NCBI GenBank assembly: GCA_963747985.1
Contig: CAVVHG010000007.1
Coordinates: 186,001 to 250,000, forward strand
Direction of reading: 5' to 3'
Source of the DNA: JACADW01 sp963747985
GTDB lineage: Bacteria > Acidobacteriota > UBA6911
DNA: 64,000 bases
Shown here: piece after piece, positions 9,059 to 17,616 of the stretch
Numbering within the stretch: the first letter of the stretch is position 1
How the letters are laid out: each line of letters begins with the position of its first letter
Translations under genes and position numbers: made by a program
Notes under the pieces: model-generated
Seen by the model: the letters and a program-made list of their open reading frames with translations, nothing else
Databases searched by the model: none
What the model was told of the DNA's origin: nothing

Positions 9059-10630
9059 ATGGCCGAAGATTCGCCTGCCACAGTTCCGCAAATCAACCGC
9101 TGGCTTGTATCGTTCTCCGTGGTTTTCGCCACGTTCATGGAGGTGCTCGACACTACCGTCGTCAACGTTTCGCTGCCGCATATTGGCGGCAGCATGTCGG
9201 CGACCGTCGAAGAAGCCACCTGGACACTGACCTCCTACCTGGTGGCGAACGCGATCATCCTGCCGATGACCGGGTGGCTGGCGAACTACTTCGGACGCAA
9301 GCGCCTGCTGATGCTTTCGGTCTCAGGGTTCATGATCTCTTCCTTCTTGTGCGGGCTGGCACCGAACCTCACCTCCCTGATTGTTTTCAGAGTGATGCAG
9401 GGGGCATCGGGCGGAGTCATGCAACCTATTTCGCAGGCGATCATGCTCGAAGCCTTTCCCCCCGCAGAACGGGGGAAGGCCATGGCGCTGTTCGGCCTGT
9501 GCATCGTCACGGCGCCGATTTTCGGCCCTGTCTTAGGGGGATGGCTGACCGACAGCTACAGCTGGCGCTGGGTCTTCTACATAAACATCCCTGTCGGCGC
9601 AGTTTCGCTCATCATGGCGAGACTATACGTCTTCGACCCGCCCTACATCCGCAGGCGATCGAGCCGCGTGGACTACTGGGGCATCGGCATGCTGGCGCTC
9701 GGGATGGCCTGCCTGCAAATACTGCTCGACAAGGGCGAGCAGGAAGACTGGTTCACTTCGCATGCCATGACCGCCCTGGCCCTGATTGCTGCGATCGCCC
9801 TTTTGTTGTTTGTCGTATACGAACTGATCGTTGCCCATCCCGTGGTCCATTTGAGGGTGTTCAAGAACAGGACGTATGCCACAGGCGTGTTCATGATGAC
9901 CACGCTCGGATTCGTGCTCTACGGCAGCCTCGTGTTGCTTCCCATCATGCTTCAGACACTCCTGATGTACCCGTCGCTGCAGGCTGGAATCGCCACGGCT
10001 CCGCGTGGTATCGGGTCGCTCCTGTTTATGCCTGTTGTGGGTGTGATCATTTCACGTGTCGGAGCGCGCAAGTTGCTCGTGTTTGGGATAGCGGGCGCCG
10101 GGCTTACGCTGCTATGGCTGTCGATGCTGAACCTCGACGCGGGTTACTGGGACTTTTTCTGGCCCCAGCTCTTCCAGGGCGTTGCGCTGAGCTGCCTCTT
10201 TGTTCCCTTGACGACCACCACGATGGACCCGATACCCAAAGAGGAGATGGGAAACGCTACCAGTATTTTCAACCTCATGCGCAACATCGGTGGGAGCATG
10301 GGCATTGCTGCCTCGGCGACTATGCTGTCCAGAAACAGGCAGATGCACATCAACGTCTTGGGCGAACACGTAAACCCCTACAGCCTTGAGACCCAGCAGC
10401 GGTTGGGCCAACTGCGGGCGGCGATGATGGCGAGTGGGTCGGATGCCACGACGGCAGCGAGGCGTGCCGCCGCCCTGGTTTTCTACAATGTGGAACAGCA
10501 GGCAGCGATGCTCTCATTCATCGACGTTTTCCGACTTCTGGGAGTTATTTTCCTGCTGACGCTTCCACTGGTGTTGATAATGAAAAGCCCGCGTGTCGGC
10601 AGGCCGGGGGAACCACCCGGCATGCATTGA
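9059..10630 (+). CDS. EmrB-type drug:H+ antiporter (DHA2, 14 TM)
   Basis: 523 aa major facilitator with about 14 hydrophobic segments. Motifs of the DHA2 group are clear: FMEVLDTTVVNVSLPHIGG in helix 1, motif A GWLANYFGRKRL after helix 2, and motif C-like GLCIVTAPIFGPVLGGWLTD in helix 5. It exports hydrophobic toxic compounds using the proton gradient. It follows the adaptor by 24 nt and is the last gene of the TolC-EmrA-EmrB operon, a complete tripartite pump. No dedicated regulator gene is adjacent. ATG at 9059 is the natural start before the EDSPATVPQINRW lead. Confidence 0.93.
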   Translation: MAEDSPATVPQINRWLVSFSVVFATFMEVLDTTVVNVSLPHIGGSMSATVEEATWTLTSYLVANAIILPMTGWLANYFGRKRLLMLSVSGFMISSFLCGLAPNLTSLIVFRVMQGASGGVMQPISQAIMLEAFPPAERGKAMALFGLCIVTAPIFGPVLGGWLTDSYSWRWVFYINIPVGAVSLIMARLYVFDPPYIRRRSSRVDYWGIGMLALGMACLQILLDKGEQEDWFTSHAMTALALIAAIALLLFVVYELIVAHPVVHLRVFKNRTYATGVFMMTTLGFVLYGSLVLLPIMLQTLLMYPSLQAGIATAPRGIGSLLFMPVVGVIISRVGARKLLVFGIAGAGLTLLWLSMLNLDAGYWDFFWPQLFQGVALSCLFVPLTTTTMDPIPKEEMGNATSIFNLMRNIGGSMGIAASATMLSRNRQMHINVLGEHVNPYSLETQQRLGQLRAAMMASGSDATTAARRAAALVFYNVEQQAAMLSFIDVFRLLGVIFLLTLPLVLIMKSPRVGRPGEPPGMH

Positions 10631-10694
10631 TTCAATGGCGAGGCAGCCAAGTCGCGGCACGCCTGTACCCCTGGATGCTCCCCGGAGTCAGCCA

Positions 10695-11672
10695 ATGGAC
10701 AGTCGGCAGAGGCTTCGAGAGATTTTCAGATATGGCAGCCCGGATCGCGTGCCCTATTTTGAGGAGCCGGTACGCCGCGCAGTGATCAGGTCATGGCGGC
10801 GGCAGGGCATGTCCCGCGACGCCGACCTTGCCCGCATGTTTCCTTCCGACCGCTTCGAGGAACTCGAGCTCAATCTCGAACCCCGCCCTGAGCCGGAGTC
10901 CTGGCCATCTTCGACGGGCGCCCTGGACGACCTTCGCCGCCATCTCGATCCTGATGCTCCTAGTCGTTTTCCGAAAGATTGGCCGAGACGGGTTCGCCGT
11001 TGGCGCGCGCGTGAACATGTGTTGATGCCCAGGGTGCATCGTGGGTTGTTCCTGTCAATGGGTGTGCACGGCTGGGACAGGTTCGCCGAGGTGGCCCGCC
11101 TGCTTTGCGAGGAGCCCCGGTTCGTGCGCGCATGCATGGAGACCCAGGGCGATTTCAGCGCCAGGATGGCCCGAAAGGTGCTGCAGGAAGTTGAGGTCGA
11201 TGCGGCCGTTTTCTCCGAGCCCATCGGAGGAAACACCGGGCCGCTCATATCGCCGCGGATGTATGAGGATCTCGTGCTGAAGAGCTACGAGCCGCTGCTC
11301 GACGTACTGCATCGTCACAATGTCGAAACTGTCGTCTTCAGGACCTATGCCAACGCGAGGTTGCTCCTGCCTTCTATCTTGAAGTGCGGATTCAACTGCC
11401 TCTGGGCATGCGAGGTGGACGCCGCCGCGATGGACTATCGCGATATCAGGCGCGAATTCGGGCGGGACCTGCGCCTCATCGGCGGCATCGATCTTGACGC
11501 GCTACGCTGCGGCAAGGAAGCCATCCGGCGGGAAATCATGGAAAAGGTTCCGCCTCTCCTCGAGAGCGGCGGCTACATACCGCTGGCCGACGGGAGGGTG
11601 CGTGAAGACGTTCGGTACGAGGACTACCTCTACTACCGGGAACTGCTCGCCGAAGTCACCGGAAGGCGTTGA
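10695..11672 (+). CDS. Uroporphyrinogen decarboxylase (URO-D) superfamily protein
   Basis: 325 aa. The start MDSRQRLREIFRYGSPDRVPYFE is the standard opening of non-canonical URO-D family proteins, which include methylcobamide:CoM methyltransferases (MtaA/MtbA types) as well as true HemE. Later segments AAVFSEPIGGNTGPLISPRMYED and RLIGGIDLDALRCGKEAIRREI match the barrel of the methyltransferase-like group; HemE-specific N-terminal arginine motifs are not seen. A zinc-type His-x-Cys motif of MtaA is not obvious either. GGAG seven bases before the ATG at 10695 supports this start rather than upstream ATGs within emrB. A C1-transfer role would fit the methyl-THF genes further along but is unproven. 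Confidence 0.75.
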   Translation: MDSRQRLREIFRYGSPDRVPYFEEPVRRAVIRSWRRQGMSRDADLARMFPSDRFEELELNLEPRPEPESWPSSTGALDDLRRHLDPDAPSRFPKDWPRRVRRWRAREHVLMPRVHRGLFLSMGVHGWDRFAEVARLLCEEPRFVRACMETQGDFSARMARKVLQEVEVDAAVFSEPIGGNTGPLISPRMYEDLVLKSYEPLLDVLHRHNVETVVFRTYANARLLLPSILKCGFNCLWACEVDAAAMDYRDIRREFGRDLRLIGGIDLDALRCGKEAIRREIMEKVPPLLESGGYIPLADGRVREDVRYEDYLYYRELLAEVTGRR

Positions 11673-11710
11673 AGGGCGATGGGCCCCGCTCGCCGTCGCA
11701 CCGGGCGCCG

Positions 11711-12592
11711 TCATTCTTCCAGGATCGCGACCGTTAGAGCGGCAACGTTGCCGAATTCCGCGCCGAGTGCGGCCGGCACGATGGGACAGGGATCCAGGGC
11801 TTCCTGTGCCAGAATGCGCCGGGCCGGTTCCAGCAGCAGGTCGCCCAGCTTCACTGCCATCGTTCCGCAAACCACCAGTTCCGGGTTCAGGACGTCGCAC
11901 ATGATCGCGATGCCGCGCCCGAGCATTTCCCCCGTCTGCCTGATGAGAGCCACTGCTTTCGGGTCGCCGGCCAGCGCCTCCCGGCCGATTGCTTCAGCAG
12001 GACGACCTGTGAGACTGAACAGCCCTGCGCCGCTGGCCCAGCCCTCGAAAGATCCGGCCTTGCGATAGCCCACCGGGCCGTCGTCGGTGAGCCTGATGTG
12101 CCCGGCTTCTCCTGCCAGATCACGGGCGCCATGGTAGAGCCTGCCGTCGAGTATCAGGCCGGCACCCATGCCCGTGCTGCAAGTCAGGAACACCATGTGC
12201 CGCGTGCCCCGGCCTGCGCCGAAAGCCCATTCCGCCTGCGCAGCCGCGTTGGCGTCATTCTCGAGCCGCACCGGCCGCCCGAACTTGCGGTTGAGCACTT
12301 CGCACACGGGAACTTCATCCCAGCCGGGAAGGTTCGGAGGAGAGAGCACCACGCCGCGCCGGGAGTCCAGGGGGCCGCCGCAGCTGATTCCAATCCTGGC
12401 TACGTCTTCCACTGAGAGGCCGTTCGCCTCCAGGAGCTGTCGGAAGGCGCGTTCGATCCCGTCCAGTGCCTGATATGGACCTGCGACCGAAGCGGTAGGA
12501 AATCTGTCTGTCGCGATGATTTCCGCCTGTGCATTGCCAAGTACGACTGCGATCTTCGTTCCCCCGATATCGGCCCCGAGATATACCGTCAC
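11711..12592 (-). CDS. ROK-family sugar kinase lacking the Cys zinc motif
   Basis: 293 aa. The phosphate-binding start VYLGADIGGTKIAVV, VARIGISCGGPLDSRRGVVLSPPNL and NDANAAAQAEWAFGAG identify a ROK kinase, probably acting on glucose, N-acetyl sugars or similar. The metal-site His is kept in GEAGHIRL, but the next segment reads DGPVGYRKAGSFEGWASG in place of the usual CxCGxxGC, so no zinc cysteines remain. This occurs in a known side branch of the family. The second ROK gene in this window keeps the motif. GTG at 12592 is chosen because GGAGGT precedes it closely; the longer frame has no ribosome site. Confidence 0.85.
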   Translation of the reverse strand: MTVYLGADIGGTKIAVVLGNAQAEIIATDRFPTASVAGPYQALDGIERAFRQLLEANGLSVEDVARIGISCGGPLDSRRGVVLSPPNLPGWDEVPVCEVLNRKFGRPVRLENDANAAAQAEWAFGAGRGTRHMVFLTCSTGMGAGLILDGRLYHGARDLAGEAGHIRLTDDGPVGYRKAGSFEGWASGAGLFSLTGRPAEAIGREALAGDPKAVALIRQTGEMLGRGIAIMCDVLNPELVVCGTMAVKLGDLLLEPARRILAQEALDPCPIVPAALGAEFGNVAALTVAILEE

Positions 12593-12893
12593 GCGCCACC
12601 TCCGTTCGCGCGCCAGAATACCAGAAACTGCCGCCAAGCCCGAAGAACCGTCGTCGCCAGGATCGGCATGGGTTTCGCAATCGGTATCGACATTCGAAAT
12701 CGTGAGGCGAGAGACCTCGGCATTGATGCTGTCTCCGGTGCAATACCGAGCGCGATAGCGACTCTGATTCCGATCCCGGGGGCAATTGCGAATTGCTGCG
12801 ACTTACCCTCAACGGGACAAGTTGTGATATATCTTCGGCCCGAGGTGAAAGGAGGAATTGGGGAGCTCGCCTCCCAATTCGTGAAACGACTGG
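12593..12893. other. Divergent intergenic region, ROK kinase / TonB-dependent receptor
   Basis: 301 bp without a convincing gene. Open frames here are short and cross the boundaries of the neighbours. It must hold promoters for both divergent genes; I could not assign them firmly. Its right end holds an AGGAGG at 12850-12855 and a stem-loop described separately. Confidence 0.5.
12850..12893 (+). promoter_or_regulatory. Shine-Dalgarno plus stem-loop before the TonB-dependent receptor start
   Basis: AGGAGG lies at 12850-12855, far from the ATG at 12894. Between them GAATTGGGGAG (12855-12865) can pair with CTCCCAATTC (12871-12880) with one bulged base. Folding would bring the ribosome site to about 13 nt from the start; no other ribosome site is visible. 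The functional reading is inference. Confidence 0.4.
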
Positions 12894-15548
12894 ATGGGTA
12901 TCTTTGGGCGAAGGCTTCCGCTATTTGTTCTGTTTGCCTCAATCATTGCCGGCCCGCCATGCAGCCGCCAGGTGCCGGCACAGCAGAAGGTCGAGGACAA
13001 GCAGGTCGGGGAGATGAAGAGCGAGCCTGAAGCCGCGCCTGCGGATGCGGGCAAGCGAGTCGAGCTGAACCTGGTCGGGAAGACCGATGCGGCGGCCGGC
13101 GAGAGCCGCCGGAACGAAAACATCTACTTCAATCCGGTCGATAACAACGCTCTCAAGGAACTGAACGTTCGCCTCGGCACGACGGCCACTGTCGTGCGCG
13201 AGTTCTCTCCGGCACGCAATTACTTTGGTTCGGAGTTCGGCAACGCTCCCTCGGCGGTGCTTGCCGTCCCGGCTGCCGGCGGTACAGGCTTCCACGGCAG
13301 GATATATGCGTCCCACCTCAACAGCATCTTCAGCGCGCGGTCGTTTTTCCAGGTCGGGGACGTCAAGCCTGCTCACGAGAACGACTATGGATTCGCCCTC
13401 CAGACTTCGCTCTGGAAGGGATCCCGGCTGACCCTCGAGGGAAATCAGCTCAAGTCGCGCGGCAGCGTCAATGGCAACGTCCTGGTTCCCAAGCCGGACG
13501 AGCGGACACCGCTTGCCACCGATCCGACTACCCGGGCGATTGTCACCCGTTTCCTGGGGGCATACCCGCTCGAGCTTCCGAACCGCACCGATATCAATCC
13601 TCGGGCTCTCAACACGAATTCGCCCCAATCCATCGACACAAACAACGGCATGATCCGTCTGGATCAGGATCTGTCGGGCCACGACCGGCTCTACTTGCGT
13701 TACTCGTTTACTTCCCAGGACATCGACGCATTCGAGCTGGTCGCCGGGCAGAATCCTATCACCAACAACAAGTTCCACACCGCACGCATAGGATGGAACC
13801 GCGAGTGGTCCAGCTCGACCCTGACCGATTTCTCGTTCGGCTATGATCGCCTGCGGTCGCAGCTGAGCCCCGATGAAAACGCCGTCGGGACGATGGTTTC
13901 CACCTCGGGGCTCGAGACACTGGGTCCCCAGGGCAACATTCCCATCGACCGGGCGCAAAACCTCTTCCGTTATGCGGGGCAGATAACACACATCAGGGGC
14001 CCCCACACGCTGAGTGCCGGTTTCGGGCTGACGAGGCGCCAGTTCAACGGCATCGAGACGGACGCGCACCGAGGCGTGTTTTCGTTTTCGAACGATTTCG
14101 GCCGCGACGCAATCACGAACCTCCGCCTGGGCCTGCCGTCCCAATTCATCGTATCGATAGGGAACGTGCACCGTGGTTTCCGTAACTGGGATATGAACTT
14201 CTATGCCGGAGACGTCTGGAAGGCAGGGCCGAACCTCACCCTCGATTTCGGCCTGCGCTACGAGCCGTCCCCGACCCCCTACGAAGTAAACGGACTGAAC
14301 GTGATTCCCTACGACTGCGACTGCAACAACTTCGCCCCCCAGGTCGGGCTGGCCTATCAACTGCCCGGGCGCTGGGGAGTGACGCGCGCAGGCTACGGGC
14401 TGCAGTACGGGCAGATCTTCCCGGTCACCTTTCAGCAGGTGCGATTCAGTCCCCCCGGCAGCGTGAAAATCGTTGTTATGGCGCCCGATCTCAGCGATCC
14501 GATGCGCGGCTTGACTCAGACAGGGCAGATCCCGGATGCGCGCCCGAATCTCTACCTGCTGGATCCCGAACTGACCGTGCCGTACTCCCACCAATACAAC
14601 CTCGCGTGGGAACCGAACTGGTCACGGGTTCTTCGGGTCCAGTTCGGCTATGTCGGCAGCCGATCGCACAAGCTCCTGATCATGTGGTACCTGAACCGGG
14701 CTCACGCGGTGCCTGGGATCCCGCAGACCACAGCCACTATCAATGACCGGCGAGCGGATCCGTACCATGCGGAGCACCGCTGGGTGCTCAACGGTTCGGA
14801 GGGGTATTTCGATGCCGCTCGCGCCTCGCTTGTCATGCCTCAATGGCACGGGCTGTCGGCCAACGCTTCCTACTGGTTCAGCAAGGCTATCGACCTTGGG
14901 AGCAACTACACCAACACGGCCTACGACAACGATTCCCGGATTTCGCGCAGCCAGTCGGAATTCGAGACGCACCGGGACATGAAAGGGCTCAGCTCGTTCG
15001 ACCAGACTCATGCGCTGCTCTGTGCCGTGAACTATCAACTGCCCGCGGCGCCCGGCGCATCCTGGGTGCGACGTCTCACGAGTGGATGGGAAGTCTCCAC
15101 CATCGCTCTCGCAAAAACAGGAATGCCTTTCAGTGTAGTCTCCGGTTCCGACGCCCCCGGGTACGGCAATGTAGATGGCAACGGCAACGATCGCGTGCAC
15201 CTCCTCGACGCCTCGGTGCTGGGTCGCACCGTCGGCGATCCCGACACATCGAGACTGCTGCTGCCGCGCTCTGCCTTCCGTTTCATGCAGCCGACCGAGG
15301 AGAGCGCCAATCTTGGGCATAACACGTTCCGCAAGGGCGGGATTCGGAACGTGAACGCGATGGTTTCCAGGACATGGAGCTTTGGCAACGAGATGAAAGT
15401 GACGCTGCGCGCGGAGTCGATCAACCTGTTCAACACCCCGCAGTTCGCGGAGCCCGGGACGGAACTCGCGAATGGGAACTTCGGCCAGATAACCAATACG
15501 CTCAACGACGGCCGCACCTTCCGTTTCGGCGCTCAGTTCATCTGGTAG
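12894..15548 (+). CDS. Oar-like TonB-dependent outer membrane receptor, short N-terminus
   Basis: 884 aa outer-membrane barrel protein. The segment NAPSAVLAVPAAGGTGFHGRIYASH followed by FSARSFFQ and later SQSIDTNNGMIRLDQDLSGHDRLYLRYSF-type text is characteristic of the Oar/CarboxypepD-regulatory receptors abundant in Acidobacteriota. Many alternating beta strands follow, and the chain ends in a terminal aromatic (GAQFIW) as expected for BAM substrates. The family usually has 1000-1200 aa with a carboxypeptidase-regulatory-like domain and full plug; here the first domain is absent and only the last part of the plug is recognisable after a signal peptide and a charged linker. The ligand is unknown. 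The ROK kinase lies divergently upstream. Confidence 0.82.
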   Translation: MGIFGRRLPLFVLFASIIAGPPCSRQVPAQQKVEDKQVGEMKSEPEAAPADAGKRVELNLVGKTDAAAGESRRNENIYFNPVDNNALKELNVRLGTTATVVREFSPARNYFGSEFGNAPSAVLAVPAAGGTGFHGRIYASHLNSIFSARSFFQVGDVKPAHENDYGFALQTSLWKGSRLTLEGNQLKSRGSVNGNVLVPKPDERTPLATDPTTRAIVTRFLGAYPLELPNRTDINPRALNTNSPQSIDTNNGMIRLDQDLSGHDRLYLRYSFTSQDIDAFELVAGQNPITNNKFHTARIGWNREWSSSTLTDFSFGYDRLRSQLSPDENAVGTMVSTSGLETLGPQGNIPIDRAQNLFRYAGQITHIRGPHTLSAGFGLTRRQFNGIETDAHRGVFSFSNDFGRDAITNLRLGLPSQFIVSIGNVHRGFRNWDMNFYAGDVWKAGPNLTLDFGLRYEPSPTPYEVNGLNVIPYDCDCNNFAPQVGLAYQLPGRWGVTRAGYGLQYGQIFPVTFQQVRFSPPGSVKIVVMAPDLSDPMRGLTQTGQIPDARPNLYLLDPELTVPYSHQYNLAWEPNWSRVLRVQFGYVGSRSHKLLIMWYLNRAHAVPGIPQTTATINDRRADPYHAEHRWVLNGSEGYFDAARASLVMPQWHGLSANASYWFSKAIDLGSNYTNTAYDNDSRISRSQSEFETHRDMKGLSSFDQTHALLCAVNYQLPAAPGASWVRRLTSGWEVSTIALAKTGMPFSVVSGSDAPGYGNVDGNGNDRVHLLDASVLGRTVGDPDTSRLLLPRSAFRFMQPTEESANLGHNTFRKGGIRNVNAMVSRTWSFGNEMKVTLRAESINLFNTPQFAEPGTELANGNFGQITNTLNDGRTFRFGAQFIW

Positions 15549-15576
15549 CCGGGCGGTGCACGTCCCCTTTCAATTC

Positions 15577-15598
15577 CAAATTTCAAGTTTGAAATTTG
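15577..15598. repeat. AT-rich inverted repeat
   Basis: CAAATTTCAA and TTGAAATTTG face each other around GT, a near-perfect palindrome, AT-rich in a GC-rich background, 28 nt after the receptor stop codon. It may end transcription of the receptor gene or be a protein-binding site. Confidence 0.5.
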
Positions 15599-15674
15599 CG
15601 TTTACGGGCCTTTGCAGGCCATCGGGCAACACCGTCGAGAACGGCGTGGCAGTCGACGATGCTATGATGAAGAA

Positions 15675-16904
15675 ATGAAGGCGTTGCTCCTGTTTCATTT
15701 CAGGGTAGGTGTCCGGGTCGCGGTCCGGAGTTTCGCACCTCTTTTCTCCGCCTTCCTGATCATTGTCATTCTGCAGATGTATCCGATTGCCTTCGTTACA
15801 GGCATCGCCATGGGCGTATTCGCATCCCAGCCGCCCATCTCCTTATACCTGCTGCTCGGCGCCCTCTGCTTCCTGCTTCCGGCCTGGGCTGCTCCGCTGA
15901 TGCTCGCAGGGCTGAACGGCTGGGTGCGTCATCTTCCCTTGAGTGGAACCGGAAATCGCAGGGGACTGACGATTGCGTTGGTTGCCGTTCAAGTTCCGCT
16001 TGCCGTCCTGTTCGGTCTGCTTGGAATCGTCGCACACAGCCACGGCCGTGCCGTGTTTCTGCCTGCAGCGCGCCTTGCGCTGCTGCTGGCCGCAGGGGCA
16101 TTTGCCGCCGTGCCGTCACGGAGACAGCCGATGACAGCGTTGCTCTCCGTGGCGGCAGCGATCTGCGCGGCTGCAGGCGGTTGGGTGTGGATGATTCTCG
16201 CACTCGTCCTGCTGAAAGCGGTCGACCCTCTGGCCGGGCCACTGCGCGACCCACCACCCACCAGGGCCTGGCGGCCGGTCGGCCCGCTCTTCGATGCACG
16301 AATTGCGATGCGCGCTCTTGGTCCCGCCGCAGCGGGTCCGTACATGGTCTCGCTGATCCCGATCGGTGCTGCACTCCTCTTTACGGTAAATAATGCCCCT
16401 CCTCCCGCAATAGCTGCCGGGGTTGCCCGTTTCGGCGGGGCCTTGTCTTTCACGCTCTTGATTTCCGGGATGGTTGACCGGCTCCTGGTCCGCAGGCCCG
16501 TCTGGCCTTGGGCCCGTTCGTTGCCGTGGTCGGCCGCTAACAGGACCCTCGCGGATGCAATGCTGCTGGCGGCTCTTGGGCTGCCTGTGATCATTCTCGC
16601 AGGCGGTCTAAGTCCCGCCGCCGCACTCCAGGCGGCGTCTGTCGTTCCGGTACTCGCGCTTCGGGGCGCCTCTTTCCTGAGGAAGGGCCGGGAGCGCAGG
16701 ACCGGAACCGGCGGATTGCTGCTGGAAGGTTTCTTCGTGTCTGCAACCGTCGCCCTTGTCGACTGGACGTGGACCATCTGGCTCGCCGCAGCGCCGGCTG
16801 CCTTTCTGGCTGCCCGAAAGGCGGATGTGAACCTGAAGGCAACCAGATGGGTCGAACGTCACCATGCCAGCGCTGGCGACTCGCTCTCGTGGAGCGGAAG
16901 ATGA
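15675..16904 (+). CDS. Multi-spanning membrane protein, probable ABC permease partner
   Basis: 409 aa, mostly hydrophobic, with roughly ten to twelve candidate membrane helices (for example PLFSAFLIIVILQMYPIAFV, LLLGALCFLLPAWAAPLML, ALVLLKAVDPLAG). I do not recognise a named family. It overlaps the start of the following ATPase gene by four bases (ATGA), so the two are almost certainly one transporter. The C-terminal tail after the last helix is basic. ATG at 15675 (MKALLLFHF) is preferred over an upstream start at 15612 that adds a hydrophilic Arg-rich lead. The substrate is unknown. Confidence 0.75.
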   Translation: MKALLLFHFRVGVRVAVRSFAPLFSAFLIIVILQMYPIAFVTGIAMGVFASQPPISLYLLLGALCFLLPAWAAPLMLAGLNGWVRHLPLSGTGNRRGLTIALVAVQVPLAVLFGLLGIVAHSHGRAVFLPAARLALLLAAGAFAAVPSRRQPMTALLSVAAAICAAAGGWVWMILALVLLKAVDPLAGPLRDPPPTRAWRPVGPLFDARIAMRALGPAAAGPYMVSLIPIGAALLFTVNNAPPPAIAAGVARFGGALSFTLLISGMVDRLLVRRPVWPWARSLPWSAANRTLADAMLLAALGLPVIILAGGLSPAAALQAASVVPVLALRGASFLRKGRERRTGTGGLLLEGFFVSATVALVDWTWTIWLAAAPAAFLAARKADVNLKATRWVERHHASAGDSLSWSGR

Positions 16905-17596
16905 TCCGCCTATCGCAGGTACATTTCTGGTACAAGGAAGGCGAGCCGGTTCTGAGAGGTGCGGACCTGGAAATTCAAGCCGGACTCACGCTGCTCCTGG
17001 GGCCGAACGGCTGCGGCAAGAGTACCCTGCTGAAACTTGTCGCAGGAGTCGAGAAGCCGGACCTGGGAACGGCGGAGATCGAAGGGCGCAACCTCTGGGT
17101 AGACGAGGTCGAGACGCGGCGAAGTCTGGCCTACGTGCCGGAGCAGCCCGACCTGACGCCATATGCAACGATCGGCGACGTCATCAGGCTGGTCTGTCGC
17201 CTGCGGGGCGAATCCCTCGAGAAGGGCAGGGCGGTTCTGGATCATGTCGGACTCGGACGGATGACGCAACGCTCAATCCGCGAGCTCTCCATGGGGCAGA
17301 GAAGGCGCGCGGTCCTTGCCGCAGCCTGGATCGCCCATCCTCGTATCATTCTCCTGGATGAACCCCTGGAATCCATGGATCGGTCGATGAGGGAGGAGAT
17401 ACTGGCATGGATCGACGGAGCGCTGTCGTACGGTGCCTCCGTTGTGATCGCCACGCACGAGATCGAGCCGTTCGTTCAGAAGGCTGCGCGGGCTGTTACC
17501 GTTAGCAACGGCGTCTGCCGGCTCTATGACCCGCTCCCGACGGGGGAGTCTGAGAGGGTCGCGCTCCTGGAATCGTTGAGCCGCTGCCGGCTATGA
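16901..17596 (+). CDS. ABC transporter ATP-binding protein
   Basis: 231 aa. Walker A LLGPNGCGKSTLLKL is near residue 36, the signature is ELSMGQRRRAVLAAAW and Walker B reads RIILLDEPLESMD, followed by an H-loop His (VVIATHEIE). The signature LSMGQ rather than LSGGQ and the small size suit exporters or the CcmA/NatA-like group. ATG at 16901 overlaps the permease stop and has GGAG six bases before it; the longer upstream frame runs within the permease gene. It forms a two-gene operon with the membrane protein. The MFS gene is convergent and only 20 nt away. Confidence 0.9.
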   Translation: MIRLSQVHFWYKEGEPVLRGADLEIQAGLTLLLGPNGCGKSTLLKLVAGVEKPDLGTAEIEGRNLWVDEVETRRSLAYVPEQPDLTPYATIGDVIRLVCRLRGESLEKGRAVLDHVGLGRMTQRSIRELSMGQRRRAVLAAAWIAHPRIILLDEPLESMDRSMREEILAWIDGALSYGASVVIATHEIEPFVQKAARAVTVSNGVCRLYDPLPTGESERVALLESLSRCRL

Positions 17597-17616
17597 AATG
17601 AAGCGCCGGGACGCAT

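Noticed and set aside
9031..10389. Plus-strand frame of 452 codons overlapping the EmrB gene
   Set aside because: Same-strand shadow of the EmrB frame, rich in Arg, His and Ala with no membrane helices.
12939..14594. Long open frame (551 codons) on the minus strand
   Set aside because: It lies entirely antisense to the TonB-dependent receptor and has no recognisable domain; long antisense frames are expected at this GC content.
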